Shown here: one piece after another, positions 1-8,604 of the stretch
How the letters are laid out: each line of letters starts with the position of its first letter
Numbering within the stretch: the stretch's first letter is position 1
NCBI GenBank assembly: GCA_947493995.1
Contig: CANLTJ010000005.1
Span: forward strand, 151,474-215,473
DNA length: 64,000 nucleotides
Direction: 5' to 3'
Source of the DNA: an uncultured Arachnia sp.
GTDB lineage: Bacteria; Actinomycetota; Actinomycetes; Propionibacteriales; Propionibacteriaceae
Position numbers and translations under genes: made by a program
The notes under the pieces: model-generated
Database searches by the model: none
Told to the model about the DNA's origin: nothing
What the model saw: the letters and a program-made list of their open reading frames with translations, nothing else

Positions 1-1
1 G

Positions 2-124
2 TGGGCCTGGCCGGCGGACCCCAACCCATCCACCTCTCAGACCGTCGGCGCGACTGCCTTGGTCATTGCGGGTCTGTTGCTTGTCCGCTTTCACGGCACG
101 GATGGAGCCGTCATCCAAACGTGA
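2..124 (+). CDS. C-terminal tail of a protein cut by the window edge
   Basis: An open frame enters from the left edge and ends at a TGA at 122-124. The last 40 residues include one hydrophobic stretch (VGATALVIAGLLLV) followed by a short polar tail, as in a membrane protein with a C-terminal segment. Codons are mixed but acceptable for this genome. Nothing identifies the family. It overlaps the start of a possible reading frame at 102, an arrangement common in operons. The call rests on frame continuity only. Confidence 0.35.
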   Translation, partial: WAWPADPNPSTSQTVGATALVIAGLLLVRFHGTDGAVIQT

Positions 125-196
125 TTCCTCATCCAGTGAAGAAGAACGGGAACTGATTCTCGAGCAAGTGTCGAGAATGCTTGAAGAGAGCGCGAC

Positions 197-1024
197 GTGG
201 AGGGCTTTACCGTCGTTGTCTCCCGCACCACATGGGTTGATGGACTCTCCGCACTGTCCCCCGACGTCGAGATCACCGGCGCCGATGACACCCCCGCCTT
301 CGCCCTCAGAGTCAGTGGGCCGTTCGGAGAAGCCTCCATCCCCGCTGGGGGTACACCTGGCAACAGTGAGGTGGTTGAGGTGGTTGGAAGCAACAGCCTC
401 TTCGGGAACGATGGGAGGACCTACGCGGGTACCCAACTACATCAGGCATCTGATGGGTCCACTCCGTCCATGCCCGCCATAAACCCCGGCGACGAACACG
501 ATGCGGCCATCATCGACCTCCAGCAGATAAGCCTGCCAACTTTGAACTCAAATCCTCCCGCGCTCACCGATGACGAACAGTCGGGTGCGAACGACTTCCT
601 GACGACCTTCGAGAACCTTCTACCTTCCAACGTTGAAGTCACAGACGTAGTGAACTCCAGTCCCTACGGCGCCATCCTCACCCTCCAAGGACGAGACACC
701 AATACCCGGGTCACGATGGACCTCTGGCACCTCACACCCGGCGCCGACAGTTGCCACGGGTCAGATTGCACAGCAATTCAGGTTGACGACGGCGCGGTCT
801 ACATTCATGTGGTGTCAGACTCTCCCGAGGCCTCGTTACGTTCCTACACCTACCGGCGGAGCGATGATGCGGCGACCTACTTCACCATGTCCGCAGAATC
901 TGAGAACAACCAAGGGTCTGGGCCTTTGGCTCTGGCACTAACACAAGAACAAACGATCTCCCTACTCACAAATCCGGGGTGGACACCCTTCCTGGACCGC
1001 AAGAAGGCCGAGCCTCCCCAGTGA
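197..1024 (+). CDS. Hypothetical protein, possibly 5'-frameshifted
   Basis: A 275-residue protein that I do not recognise. It begins at a GTG with a weak purine-rich stretch upstream. It has no signal peptide or membrane segment in this form and is rich in Asp, Ser and Thr, with two cysteines close together (CHGSDC). A second frame starting at ATG 102 encodes a plausible charged N-terminus (MEPSSKRDSSSSEEER) that runs into this frame near 185-200, so the true gene may start at 102 and carry a frameshift. The preceding fragment overlaps that ATG, which would suit a two-gene operon. Function unknown. Confidence 0.5.
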   Translation: MEGFTVVVSRTTWVDGLSALSPDVEITGADDTPAFALRVSGPFGEASIPAGGTPGNSEVVEVVGSNSLFGNDGRTYAGTQLHQASDGSTPSMPAINPGDEHDAAIIDLQQISLPTLNSNPPALTDDEQSGANDFLTTFENLLPSNVEVTDVVNSSPYGAILTLQGRDTNTRVTMDLWHLTPGADSCHGSDCTAIQVDDGAVYIHVVSDSPEASLRSYTYRRSDDAATYFTMSAESENNQGSGPLALALTQEQTISLLTNPGWTPFLDRKKAEPPQ

Positions 1025-1167
1025 TGACATAGGATCCCGCGCTCAGGCCGAGATGAAGCACCGATAGATCATTTCCGCCAATAGCGGTCAAAGTCGCGTA
1101 GTTACACAGATGTAGTTATCCACGCCCTGTGCACAACTCGGTGCATAACTCGATCTTTGGGCACGCA

Positions 1168-1173
1168 TACGCT
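1168..1173 (+). promoter_or_regulatory. -10 box of a leaderless promoter (oxygenase gene)
   Basis: TACGCT followed by 6 nt and ATG 1180. The spacing puts the transcription start on the start codon, which is the main reason for choosing that ATG over earlier in-frame ones. Confidence 0.5.
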
Positions 1174-1179
1174 GGAGTC

Positions 1180-2067
1180 ATGTTCAACCCTCTGTCCAGA
1201 CTGCGTCGCGCGATCGGGGAAACCCTGCGCAGCCGAGTCGCCGGTCCCGACGCTGATGCGAAGGCCGCCCTGATCTGGGACTCCCCGGGTGAGCGCTGGC
1301 ACTCCCCCGACTCCATGATCTGGCACATCAACGGCGACGCCGCCATGTACGCCGGAGGAATCCGCTCACTCCTGCTGCAGGCTCTCCATCCATCTGCCAT
1401 GGCGGGCGTCGCCGGACACTCGGGCTACCGTTCCGACCCCTGGGGTCGGCTGCAGCGAACCAGCGAGTTCCTCGCCATGACCACCTACGGGCCCATCCCA
1501 GAGGCCGAGAAGATGATCGCGAAGATCCGCGGCATCCATGAACGCGTTCGTGGGAAGTCCGACGACGGCACGCCCTACCGCGCCTCCGATCCGCACCTGC
1601 TGGAATGGGTGCACCTAGCAGAGACCGAGAGCTTCCTGACCGGCTTCCGCTACTTCGGGGACCGAGACCTCACGCAGGAGGAGGCCGACGCCTATGTGGC
1701 CGAGGCCGCCCCCGTGGGAGAGCTCCTCGGCGCCATCAACCTTCCACGGACCGAGGCCGAGCTGCATGCTGCTCTGGAGCGGTACCGTCCCGAATTGAGG
1801 GCATCGGACGCGGCCCTCGACACCGTTGCTTTCCTTGTCAAATCGCCCCCGGTTCCGTGGATCGCCCGGCCGGGCTACTGGATGCTGGTGGCAGGAGCCA
1901 TCAGCTCGCTGCCCATGTGGGCCCGTCGCGAACTCAGGCTGCCCGCAAACGAGTGGTTCGACCGCCTGCTGGGTCAGCCCCTCGGCAGCTTCGCGACGGC
2001 CGTGGTGCGGTGGGCGCTCACATCTCCCGGCCGCGTGCAATCCGGTACCTATTCCACGCCAGCCTGA
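1180..2067 (+). CDS. DUF2236 / MpaB-family (rubber-oxygenase-like) oxygenase
   Basis: A 295-residue soluble protein of the DUF2236 (ER-bound oxygenase MpaB / Lcp rubber oxygenase catalytic domain) family. Known members are haem-b proteins, and those characterised cleave isoprenoid double bonds. Visible family features are the early region with LLLQALHPSAMAGV, containing the conserved His, then GRLQRTSEFLAMTTYG, and later EWVHLAETESFL with a second His. The start at ATG 1180 sits 6 nt behind a TAnnnT box. An earlier in-frame ATG at 1129 would add a repetitive MHNSVHNS leader and is less likely. The gene stands alone. Family assignment is good; the substrate is unknown. Confidence 0.82.
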   Translation: MFNPLSRLRRAIGETLRSRVAGPDADAKAALIWDSPGERWHSPDSMIWHINGDAAMYAGGIRSLLLQALHPSAMAGVAGHSGYRSDPWGRLQRTSEFLAMTTYGPIPEAEKMIAKIRGIHERVRGKSDDGTPYRASDPHLLEWVHLAETESFLTGFRYFGDRDLTQEEADAYVAEAAPVGELLGAINLPRTEAELHAALERYRPELRASDAALDTVAFLVKSPPVPWIARPGYWMLVAGAISSLPMWARRELRLPANEWFDRLLGQPLGSFATAVVRWALTSPGRVQSGTYSTPA

Positions 2068-2087
2068 TGAGGTCGCGGAGCCGCCTG

Positions 2088-2786
2088 TCAGTCAGCGGCA
2101 CCCTCGCGCAGCGGGGCGACAGGGGTCTCCTGGGCGCGACGTGACAGACTCTCCATCGCCTCCCAGATCGCGACGTTACCGTCGCGGAAGTGGATCGTGA
2201 CACCGGCGAGATCGGTGCGACCGACGGCACCGACGGCCAACTCGGCCACATTGGCTCGCGAGGTTTCTCCCTCGGTGACGTGATCGCCGTACTCGATCTT
2301 GCTGGTGCTCTCGTCGAGAGTCAGCTGACCTGGTGCCAGGATGGTCCAGTTCAGTGAAGTGCCGCGCAGGTGCTCGTCGGCCTGCGCCTTGGCGTCGGCG
2401 TAGGCGTGGAAAGGATTATCCTCGGGCACATTGTCGCGTCCCGAACCGACGTAGGACACCATGACGAACCGATCCACACCTTCAGCCACTGCGGCATCCA
2501 TGACGCGAATCGCGGCATCTCGATCAACCGCATAAGTGCGCTCCGGGCTGCCTCCGCCCGCGCCAGCGGCCCAGATGATCGCGTCGTGGCCTCGAACCAA
2601 TTCACGCGTGGAGTCGAGGTCGAGGTGTTCGACATCGCTGACCCGTGCCGACGCGCCCGTCTCCTCAACGTCGGCGACCTGGTCCTCCTTGCGGATCACC
2701 GAAGTGACAGAGTGACCACCCTCGACCAGCATCGGGGCGGCCAGCAGGGCCACCTTTCCATGTCCACCAATGATCATGATCTTCAT
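2088..2786 (-). CDS. NAD(P)-binding atypical SDR (SDR_a5/YwnB-like)
   Basis: A 232-residue Rossmann protein. The N-terminal IIGGHGKVA is the GxxGxxG nucleotide-binding loop, followed by IWAAGAGGG and a later YADAKAQADEHL segment that matches the YxxxK region of atypical SDRs. Proteins of this type are NAD(P)H-binding reductases or redox-sensing proteins, and the substrate cannot be read from sequence. The gene diverges from the small Cys protein at 2837 across 50 bp. A TAGGGT box 6 nt from its ATG suggests a leaderless message. Confidence 0.85.
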   Translation of the reverse strand: MKIMIIGGHGKVALLAAPMLVEGGHSVTSVIRKEDQVADVEETGASARVSDVEHLDLDSTRELVRGHDAIIWAAGAGGGSPERTYAVDRDAAIRVMDAAVAEGVDRFVMVSYVGSGRDNVPEDNPFHAYADAKAQADEHLRGTSLNWTILAPGQLTLDESTSKIEYGDHVTEGETSRANVAELAVGAVGRTDLAGVTIHFRDGNVAIWEAMESLSRRAQETPVAPLREGAAD

Positions 2787-2792
2787 GCCTCG

Positions 2793-2798
2793 ACCCTA
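2793..2798 (-). promoter_or_regulatory. -10 box of a leaderless promoter (SDR)
   Basis: On the minus strand TAGGGT, 6 nt, then ATG (start at 2786). It is back-to-back with the box at 2824-2829 for the divergent gene. Confidence 0.5.
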
Positions 2799-2823
2799 CC
2801 CACGGCTGAGATCAGCTTGGGCG

Positions 2824-2829
2824 TACTAT
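2824..2829 (+). promoter_or_regulatory. -10 box of a leaderless promoter (small Cys protein)
   Basis: TACTAT, 7 nt, then GTG 2837. No Shine-Dalgarno sequence lies between, so the mRNA probably begins at the GTG. Confidence 0.5.
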
Positions 2830-2836
2830 CGAAGAC

Positions 2837-3034
2837 GTGAATCGCGCCGATCCAGGAGAGAAAGTACTTGCCCGCCGACGGAGACGCCCGGACGCCAAGT
2901 GCCCCTTGAGGCCCGGCGAGCCGTGCACGCTGTGTCAAATGAGCGTCACCGGACCCCAGGACTGCCCGCTGGTCTATCTGGTCATGGATGACCCCGAGTA
3001 TCGGGAGGGCCTCGCCGAAGCGAAGCGGCGATGA
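2837..3034 (+). CDS. Small Cys-containing protein (DUF6767-like)
   Basis: A 65-residue basic protein with an arginine-rich N-terminus, then CPLRPGEPC-TLC and a further cysteine in the segment QDCPLVYLVMDDP. The four cysteines could bind metal. The PGEPCTLC and DCPLVYLVM motifs match my memory of a small conserved actinobacterial family (DUF6767), but that is from memory only. It starts at a GTG placed exactly for leaderless translation. Its role is unknown. Confidence 0.7.
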   Translation: MNRADPGEKVLARRRRRPDAKCPLRPGEPCTLCQMSVTGPQDCPLVYLVMDDPEYREGLAEAKRR

Positions 3035-3049
3035 CCCGGCGTTGGGAGC

Positions 3050-3661
3050 TCAGTCAACGACGTAAACGGTGCTGTCTGATCCCTCTTCACAACGCTGAGG
3101 AATTCCTGCAACGCTGAACTTCTCCACCTCAGTGGTGGGCACCGTGAATTGGCGCCCGACGAGATATTCCGTCCCGTCAACGGTTGCGGAGGGCTCACCC
3201 TCCTGCAACACGAACGTCGCGTCGTCAGGGAACACGAGCAGCTGTGGCTGACCACCCTCATTGACCACGGCGAAACAACCACCTGGACCGACGATCAGCT
3301 TCGCAGATGCAGGACCGACGTTGCCAACGGGCGCTGAGCCCGAGTGCTGCAACGCAATGATGCCCTCGTTCCCCGTGGCAGTGACATCCACGACGCCGCT
3401 CTCGTCATTGGGTCCGACTGGCTCTTCCGACGGTTCCTCGCTGGCCACGGGCTCCGAGGTCTCCTCCATGGGCTCCGAGGTTTCAACCATGGGCTCCGAG
3501 GTTTCCATCGTCACATCTGGTGTCGGATTCGCCTCGATTTCTGGTGTCACCTTGATGGTGGGCGTGGTCTCGGGCTCGTCCGAGCCACAGGCACTGACGC
3601 CGAGAGCCAGAGATACCAGCACGAATGGGACGACAAGCCGATGACGATCATTCGGCGACAT
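3050..3661 (-). CDS. Secreted lipoprotein with a TSEPM-type repeat linker
   Basis: A 203-residue predicted lipoprotein. A basic N-terminus and a hydrophobic stretch end in the lipobox LGVSAC, which would be cleaved and acylated. Residues about 30-85 form an acidic Thr/Ser/Glu/Pro linker with repeated SEPM units (TSEPMVE, TSEPMEE). The C-terminal half (about 90-203) looks globular and has two cysteines that could form a disulfide. The Shine-Dalgarno GGAGGAAACC precedes the ATG. A terminator at 3751-3790 insulates it from rplI. No functional family is recognised. Confidence 0.8.
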   Translation of the reverse strand: MSPNDRHRLVVPFVLVSLALGVSACGSDEPETTPTIKVTPEIEANPTPDVTMETSEPMVETSEPMEETSEPVASEEPSEEPVGPNDESGVVDVTATGNEGIIALQHSGSAPVGNVGPASAKLIVGPGGCFAVVNEGGQPQLLVFPDDATFVLQEGEPSATVDGTEYLVGRQFTVPTTEVEKFSVAGIPQRCEEGSDSTVYVVD

Positions 3662-3750
3662 GGTTTCCTCCAGGAGACACTCTCAACGGCCAACCCCTTC
3701 AACGCTACCTGCAAGCGGGTCAGGTCGGGTCACAAAAGCGTGCCCACAGA

Positions 3751-3790
3751 AAGAGGAGAACCCCGGCCTGATGGTCGGGGTTCTCCTCTT
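3751..3790 (-). terminator. Strong intrinsic terminator after rplI
   Basis: Perfect 15-bp arms at 3751-3765 and 3776-3790 with a 10-nt loop. On the minus strand the stem is followed by a T-rich TCTTTCTG stretch. It closes the rpsF-ssb-rpsR-rplI operon before the lipoprotein gene. Confidence 0.88.
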
Positions 3791-3808
3791 GATTCTGTTG
3801 CAGCGCGC

Positions 3809-4255
3809 TCAGGCGGCGACGACCTCGAAGGGTACGTGCGCCGTGACGGCATTGTGCAGCTTGATGGAAGCGGTGTGCTCTCCCACAGACTTCACGGGTT
3901 TGGCGAAACTGACGGAACGCTTGTCGATGGCGGGGCCACCGGCCTTCTTCACTGCCACGGCGAGGTCGCTCGCGGTGACGGAGCCGAACAGGTGACCTGC
4001 GTCGGAGACGCGGGCCGGAACCTTGATCTGCAGTTCCTCGAGCTGGGCGCGAACCTCGGCGGCGTGCTCGGCGCCCCGGATCTCGCGTGCGTCCCGGGAG
4101 CGCTTGATGCCCTCGATCTGCTTCTCGTTGCCACGAGTCCAACGAATTGCCTTGCCCTGCGGCAGAAGGTAATTGCGGCCGTAGCCGTCCTTCACCTCGA
4201 CGACGTCGCCGGCGATGCCGATCTTGTCAACAGTGCTGGTGAGAATGAGCTTCAT
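3809..4255 (-). CDS. rplI: 50S ribosomal protein L9
   Basis: A 148-residue L9. The N-terminal domain MKLILTSTVDKIG with GYGRNYLLPQGKA is the family signature and binds 23S rRNA. A long charged helix (about 40-75) connects to the C-terminal domain. The length is typical. It is the last gene of the rpsF-ssb-rpsR-rplI operon, 15 bp after rpsR with Shine-Dalgarno GGGGGAG, and is followed by a strong terminator. Identity is secure. Confidence 0.97.
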   Translation of the reverse strand: MKLILTSTVDKIGIAGDVVEVKDGYGRNYLLPQGKAIRWTRGNEKQIEGIKRSRDAREIRGAEHAAEVRAQLEELQIKVPARVSDAGHLFGSVTASDLAVAVKKAGGPAIDKRSVSFAKPVKSVGEHTASIKLHNAVTAHVPFEVVAA

Positions 4256-4270
4256 GATGCACTCCCCCGA

Positions 4271-4510
4271 TCAGCGAGCGGTTGAGGCGTAAGGAAGCAG
4301 AGCAACCTCACGCGCGTTCTTGACGGCAATTGCGACCTTGCGCTGATCCTGGACCGAAAGGCCAGTGACTCGGCGGGCGCGGATCTTTCCACGTTCTGAA
4401 ATGAACTTCTTCAGAAGGTTGGTGTCCTTGTAATCGATGTTGGCGACGCGAGTCGTCTTCACCGGCATGATCTTCTTCTTGTTCACAGGCTTGCGCTGTG
4501 GACCGGCCAT
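4271..4510 (-). CDS. rpsR: 30S ribosomal protein S18
   Basis: A 79-residue S18 with the conserved sequence [19 protein letters not shown] and the basic stretch KIRARRVTG, which binds the 30S platform beside S6. The Shine-Dalgarno AAGGAG lies 8 nt before ATG. It does not carry the four-Cys zinc motif found in some actinobacterial paralogues, so this is the zinc-independent form. Third gene of its operon. Confidence 0.97.
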   Translation of the reverse strand: MAGPQRKPVNKKKIMPVKTTRVANIDYKDTNLLKKFISERGKIRARRVTGLSVQDQRKVAIAVKNAREVALLPYASTAR

Positions 4511-4617
4511 TGTGGTGCTCTCCTTGTAGTACAGGCGCCGGCGGCGCCCTGTGGAAGCCCGTCCTTCTCAGACGGAATGTGCCAGCTGACCCGGTATGCG
4601 GGTCAGTTGTCTCTGTA

Positions 4618-5148
4618 TCAGAACGGGGGTTCTTCAGCGTTGCTCTGCGCCCACGGATCGCTTGCTCCGCGATTGCCATCGGACGAGGGCTGGCTGGACC
4701 ATGGATCCTGCCCTCCGCCGCTGCTGGAACCACCCTGATTCTGGTTGCCCTGCCACTGGCCACCGCCGCCACCCGAACCACCGGAGGTGGTGCGAGTCAC
4801 TTTTGCGGTGGCGTAGCGAAGGGCGGGACCGACCTCGTCGACATCACACTCGAACACGGTGCGCTTCTCACCCTCACGGGTTTCGTAGCTGCGTGACTTC
4901 AGACGGCCGTGAACGATGACGCGGGCCCCCTTCTGCAGGGACTCCGCAACGTTCTCGGCGTACTGACGCCAGACCGAGCAGTTGATGAACATGGATTCGC
5001 CGTCTTTCCATTCGCTGGTCTGACGATCGAATGTGCGGGGCGTGGACGCGACGGTGAAGTTCGCGACGGCTGCACCGCTGGGGGTGAAGCGCAGTTCGGG
5101 ATCGGCGGTGAGATTGCCGATCAGCGTGATCTGTGTTTCGCCTGCCAT
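4618..5148 (-). CDS. ssb: Single-stranded DNA-binding protein
   Basis: A 176-residue SSB. Residues 1 to about 110 form the OB fold ([15 protein letters not shown], then [12 protein letters not shown] and [11 protein letters not shown]). The linker from about 115 is Gly/Gln/Ser-rich, and the acidic tail ends in EEPPF, close to the DDIPF tail that recruits repair and replication proteins. The start at 5148 is supported by Shine-Dalgarno CCGGAGGAAAAC directly upstream; the frame is open further 5' but that part is not protein-like. It lies between rpsF and rpsR, as in most bacteria. Confidence 0.96.
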   Translation of the reverse strand: MAGETQITLIGNLTADPELRFTPSGAAVANFTVASTPRTFDRQTSEWKDGESMFINCSVWRQYAENVAESLQKGARVIVHGRLKSRSYETREGEKRTVFECDVDEVGPALRYATAKVTRTTSGGSGGGGGQWQGNQNQGGSSSGGGQDPWSSQPSSDGNRGASDPWAQSNAEEPPF

Positions 5149-5249
5149 GTTTTCCTCCGGGGTCGGACTTGTTTCTCTGTTGCTGATCACTATGGGCGTC
5201 AACCCGAGTGAATCATCAAACAATGTTGGTGGTGTTGAAAACCCAGTCC

Positions 5250-5618
5250 TTACGACTGCGCGGCCGCGGCATCCTCGGACTTCACGCCCGTGGCGTCGTC
5301 CGACTTCGCAGACTTGTTCTTCGACTTCCGAGGCTCCTCGATGCGAAGGACCTTGGTGCGAACGATCTGCTCGTCGATGCCCATGCGGCGGTCCATCTCC
5401 TGGACCACGGACGGCTCGGCAACGACCCTGAGGACCGCGTAGATGGCCTCGGACTTCTTGTTGATGTCGTATGCCAGACGGCGACGCCCCCACAGGTCGT
5501 TGCTCTCGACCGTGCCACCACCCTGGGTGATGATTTCGAGGTACTTGTCGACCAAACCGGGAACCTGACGCTCATCGACATCCGAGTCGATGAGGACCAT
5601 GACTTCGTACTTGCGCAT
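5250..5618 (-). CDS. rpsF: 30S ribosomal protein S6
   Basis: A 122-residue S6 starting [16 protein letters not shown], with the family segment [15 protein letters not shown]. The C-terminal 25 residues form a Lys/Asp/Ala-rich extension common in actinobacteria. The start at 5618 follows Shine-Dalgarno ACAGGAGG at rather long spacing; upstream in-frame sequence is not protein-like. First gene of the rpsF-ssb-rpsR-rplI operon, so the operon promoter should lie in 5619-5876. Confidence 0.96.
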   Translation of the reverse strand: MRKYEVMVLIDSDVDERQVPGLVDKYLEIITQGGGTVESNDLWGRRRLAYDINKKSEAIYAVLRVVAEPSVVQEMDRRMGIDEQIVRTKVLRIEEPRKSKNKSAKSDDATGVKSEDAAAAQS

Positions 5619-5876
5619 GCTCTCGCACAACCTCCTGTGGACTGACGGCCGCGAGTCGGTCCCGCGGCAGGAGTACGTGGCCGACCACACATGCCGACCG
5701 ACGTCCGACTCTACCCGAGAGTGGACCCGGAGGCGAAAGCGGCGCAGGTTCGACTGGTCCAGAGCAGGGCCTGCCGGGCGATGTACGCCCTCTCCTCGGC
5801 TTGGCCCCTCATCAGCTCGACACTCCGAAGGCCAGCGTCAGCCCTTCACATCCTCAGCGGCACCGATGGAGCTGCG
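5619..5876. other. Intergenic region upstream of rpsF
   Basis: About 260 bp between rpsF and the rhodanese gene, both on the minus strand. It must carry the ribosomal operon promoter. I see no convincing gene, long inverted repeat or clear -10/-35 pair. A plus-strand open frame here overlaps the rhodanese gene and is unconvincing. Confidence 0.5.
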
Positions 5877-6251
5877 TCATCGGCGACGATAGGGGCCGGG
5901 AATGGCTGGGTTGCCCTCCTTGATCCAGGCGAAGAGGCCCCCGGCCACGGACTCGGCCAGCATGCCCTTGGACCTCAATTCCGCAGCCGCAACCGACGAC
6001 CGCAACCCGTTGTCGCACATCACGATCACGGCGGCGTCACGCTCGGCGAGGGGGTCATCACCGTGGATGGCCGTCTCGGGATCGTCGTGGAGCGCCTTGG
6101 GATCCACCGGACGGGCACCCGGGGCGTGGCCGTTCTCGTACTCGGCCTTGGTGCGGACGTCGATCAGCACTGCACCCTTGCTGAGTGCCATCAACGTCTC
6201 GTCGACGCTCAGCCCCGGCATGCGCTTGCCGAGGAAATCCATGAGTCCCAT
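5877..6251 (-). CDS. Single-domain rhodanese-like sulfurtransferase
   Basis: A 124-residue rhodanese. The domain includes LIDVRTKAEYENGHAPGA and the active-site loop MCDNGLRSS, with the catalytic cysteine at about residue 79 in a CxxGxR loop, so it is probably an active persulfide carrier. No signal peptide, so cytoplasmic. The start is uncertain: ATG 6251 and ATG 6242 are both possible and neither has a good Shine-Dalgarno. It follows a small membrane protein and an acyl-CoA ligase on the same strand but is 64 bp away. The sulfur acceptor is unknown. Confidence 0.9.
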   Translation of the reverse strand: MGLMDFLGKRMPGLSVDETLMALSKGAVLIDVRTKAEYENGHAPGARPVDPKALHDDPETAIHGDDPLAERDAAVIVMCDNGLRSSVAAAELRSKGMLAESVAGGLFAWIKEGNPAIPGPYRRR

Positions 6252-6315
6252 GCAGACATGGTGCCCTCAAGCACCCCTCGACGCAAAGGCTCAATTCGTC
6301 CCGCTGGAAAGGCGA

Positions 6316-6645
6316 TCAGATGATGCGCAGCGTCCACAGCGCCACGCCGAGGATCACAGCACTGACGGCGAGTAGTACCAGGAGCCACCCCAACCACATC
6401 TTCCGGGCCACCACCACGACGGCCACCGGGACGGTGAGAAAGGCGAGGGAGAGGCCGCTGTAGGCGAGCCGCCACCCCAGAGCCATGCCTTCGCTCGGCG
6501 GGAGGACGGCACCGGAGACGTCCGTGGGGGGCACCACAGCAATCACCAGCAGAGGGACCGCCGTCACGCTCACCATCGCAAAAGACAGCACCCCCAGTGC
6601 CACTGCGCCGGGCCACGTGGCCCACCAGATCCTCCGGTTCGGCAA
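6316..6645 (-). CDS. Small membrane protein, three predicted TM segments
   Basis: A 109-residue hydrophobic protein with three probable membrane helices (about 13-35, 57-80 and 83-107) and few charged residues. I recognise no family. It begins at a TTG only 5 nt after the stop of the acyl-CoA ligase, with no strong Shine-Dalgarno, so expression is probably coupled to that gene. A later start is possible. Function unknown. Confidence 0.65.
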   Translation of the reverse strand: MPNRRIWWATWPGAVALGVLSFAMVSVTAVPLLVIAVVPPTDVSGAVLPPSEGMALGWRLAYSGLSLAFLTVPVAVVVVARKMWLGWLLVLLAVSAVILGVALWTLRII

Positions 6646-6650
6646 CGTCG

Positions 6651-8435
6651 TCAGCGGTCAGAACGCCGGCGATCAAGCCGCTCGTACATGTCCTCGATGG
6701 CGGTCTTGAACCGCTCCTCCACCTGGCGACGCTTCACCTTCAGGGTGGGCGTCAGCATGTTGTTCTCCATGGTCAGATCATCATCCATCACAGCGGTCTC
6801 CCGCGGACGCTCCTGAGTGGGGAGCATGTCCGTCAACTCGGCGACCCGACGTCTCACCTCGTCGCCGAGCTCGGTGCTGGCGAGCCAGTCGGCGAGTTCC
6901 CCGGGCCACTGGGCGATTCTCGCGAGCTCCTCCACCTGCGGCAGGGACGGCTTCACCAGCAGCGTGAGGTAGGGACGATTGTCCCCCAACAGTACGGCGT
7001 ACTCGAACAGCGGATCCGCCAGAATCAGACCCTCAATGGGCTGGGGTGCCACGTTCTTCCCACCCAGCGTGACGATGATGTCCTTCAAGCGGTCGGTGAT
7101 CACCAGGTAGCCGTCGGTGTCCACGTAGCCGATGTCACCGGTGTGGAGCCAGCCGTCGACGATGGCCTCGGCAGTGGCCTCCTCGTTGCGCCAGTACCCA
7201 GCCATGAGGTTGGGCCCCTTGTAGAGGATCTCGCCGAACTCACCGATGCGCAGTTCACCACCGCTGATCACCCGACCGGCGGTGCCGAACTTGAAGCCGC
7301 CCGGCGAGTTGAAGCTCACCAGCGGCGACGCCTCGGTGAGGCCGTAGCCGGTGTAGATGGGCATGCCGATGGAGGAGAAGAATTCCTCCACCTGTAGGCG
7401 GATCGGAGCGCCCCCGCACGCGAGGACAGTCTTGGTGCCACCCATGGCGGCGCGCACGTTGGCGTGGACCAGCTTGTCCGCCAGCGGCAGCTGCGCTCGC
7501 CACCACCAGGAGGGGGTCCGGCCCTTGCGGAAGGAGTGCTGGTTGCGGGCGCCCACCTGCAGCGCCCATGTGAAGAGTTTGCGCTTGACGGCCGACGACG
7601 CCACCTTGGCGTGCGCCGTCGCATAGACAGTTTCGTACAGCTTCGGAACGCTCACCAGCAACGTCGGCTTGGCGAGCACCATCTGCTCCGCGACGGTGCG
7701 GGCGTTCTCGACGTAGGTGTTCATGCAGCCCTTGAGGAGCACGACGGTGGTCCACGCCCGCTCCAACGCATGGGAGAGGGGCAGGAAGGCGAGTGAGTGG
7801 TCGTCGGGTCCGAACTCGAAGAACTTTTCGATGGCCTCCTTCTGGCGCACCAGGGCCTGATGCTGCAGCATGACGCCCTTGGGCTCCCCCGTGGTGCCGG
7901 AGGTGTAGATGATCGAGGCCAGATCCTCACCCGACGCCTCCTCCAGACGCGCTGTCAGGGCAGCCTCGTCGGCCGGGGCGCGGAGGTCGTCATACGCGAT
8001 GACCTCATCCGGCATCCCCGGGTAGGGATGGAGGATGACGATCGTCTCGAGGCTCGGAAGCTCCGACTTGACGGACAGAACCCGCTCGCACTCACTCTGG
8101 TTGCCCACGAACATGACACGCAGTTCGGAGTCACCGACGATGTGGCGAATCTGCGCCGGTGTGGAGGTGGCGTAGAGCGGCACGAGAACCCCACACGCCG
8201 TCGCCACACCGAAGTCGATCTCGGACCATTCCGGGCAGTTGCTCGCGAACAGACCGACGCGATCTCCGCTATCCAGACCCAGGTTCAGCAGCCCCTGCGC
8301 AACGCCGTCGACCTTGTCGCCGAACTCGCGGTAGGTCTGCGTCCGCCAGTCGTCGGCGACGCGGATTCGGGTGGCTGTGCGGTGTGCATGCTCAGCGACG
8401 GTGGCGCGAAGGCGCACGGCGATGTGTTCCATCAT
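6651..8435 (-). CDS. Long-chain fatty-acid-CoA ligase (AMP-forming, FadD15-like)
   Basis: A 594-residue ANL-superfamily enzyme. The P-loop motif IIYTSGTTGEPKGV (about residue 180), the linker/L motif region with GYGLTEASP, the core motif GWLHTGDIGYVD, and KDIIVTLGGKNVAPQPIE near the C-terminus are all present. It activates fatty acids to acyl-CoA through acyl-AMP. The start at 8435 has the Shine-Dalgarno AGGGG 10 nt upstream and is preferred to the in-frame ATG 10 codons earlier. It fits the lipid theme of the window (carboxylase at 41.3 kb, acyltransferase operon at 28 kb). Confidence 0.93.
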   Translation of the reverse strand: MMEHIAVRLRATVAEHAHRTATRIRVADDWRTQTYREFGDKVDGVAQGLLNLGLDSGDRVGLFASNCPEWSEIDFGVATACGVLVPLYATSTPAQIRHIVGDSELRVMFVGNQSECERVLSVKSELPSLETIVILHPYPGMPDEVIAYDDLRAPADEAALTARLEEASGEDLASIIYTSGTTGEPKGVMLQHQALVRQKEAIEKFFEFGPDDHSLAFLPLSHALERAWTTVVLLKGCMNTYVENARTVAEQMVLAKPTLLVSVPKLYETVYATAHAKVASSAVKRKLFTWALQVGARNQHSFRKGRTPSWWWRAQLPLADKLVHANVRAAMGGTKTVLACGGAPIRLQVEEFFSSIGMPIYTGYGLTEASPLVSFNSPGGFKFGTAGRVISGGELRIGEFGEILYKGPNLMAGYWRNEEATAEAIVDGWLHTGDIGYVDTDGYLVITDRLKDIIVTLGGKNVAPQPIEGLILADPLFEYAVLLGDNRPYLTLLVKPSLPQVEELARIAQWPGELADWLASTELGDEVRRRVAELTDMLPTQERPRETAVMDDDLTMENNMLTPTLKVKRRQVEERFKTAIEDMYERLDRRRSDR

Positions 8436-8564
8436 GACTTTGGATCCCCTGTCGATCAAGTACAAGCCAGCTTACCTACGCGACCGTAACCATGTGGGGA
8501 TGCGGCAGATCCGGAGGCCGCTGCCGCGGCGGCTGCCGTCAGGTGGGGCACTGAGGTGCAACGG

Positions 8565-8590
8565 CGCCCACCCGCTCGCGCGGGTGGGCG
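8565..8590 (-). terminator. Hairpin terminator between repeat protein and acyl-CoA ligase
   Basis: Perfect 11-bp arms (8565-8575 and 8580-8590) with a TCGC/GCGA tetraloop, 14 bp after the stop of the small repeat protein. There is no T-tract, as is common for actinobacterial terminators. Confidence 0.7.
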
Positions 8591-8604
8591 TCGGGCAACC
8601 AAGA

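Noticed and set aside
1099..1150. A DnaA-box-like TTATCCAC and repeated GTGCAYAACTCG units suggesting a replication origin
   Set aside because: Only one near-match to a DnaA box, no AT-rich stretch and no dnaA, dnaN or parAB gene nearby.
5691..6323. A 210-codon plus-strand frame opposite the rhodanese gene
   Set aside because: It lacks a translation signal and family motif, and the overlapping minus-strand rhodanese has a complete active site.
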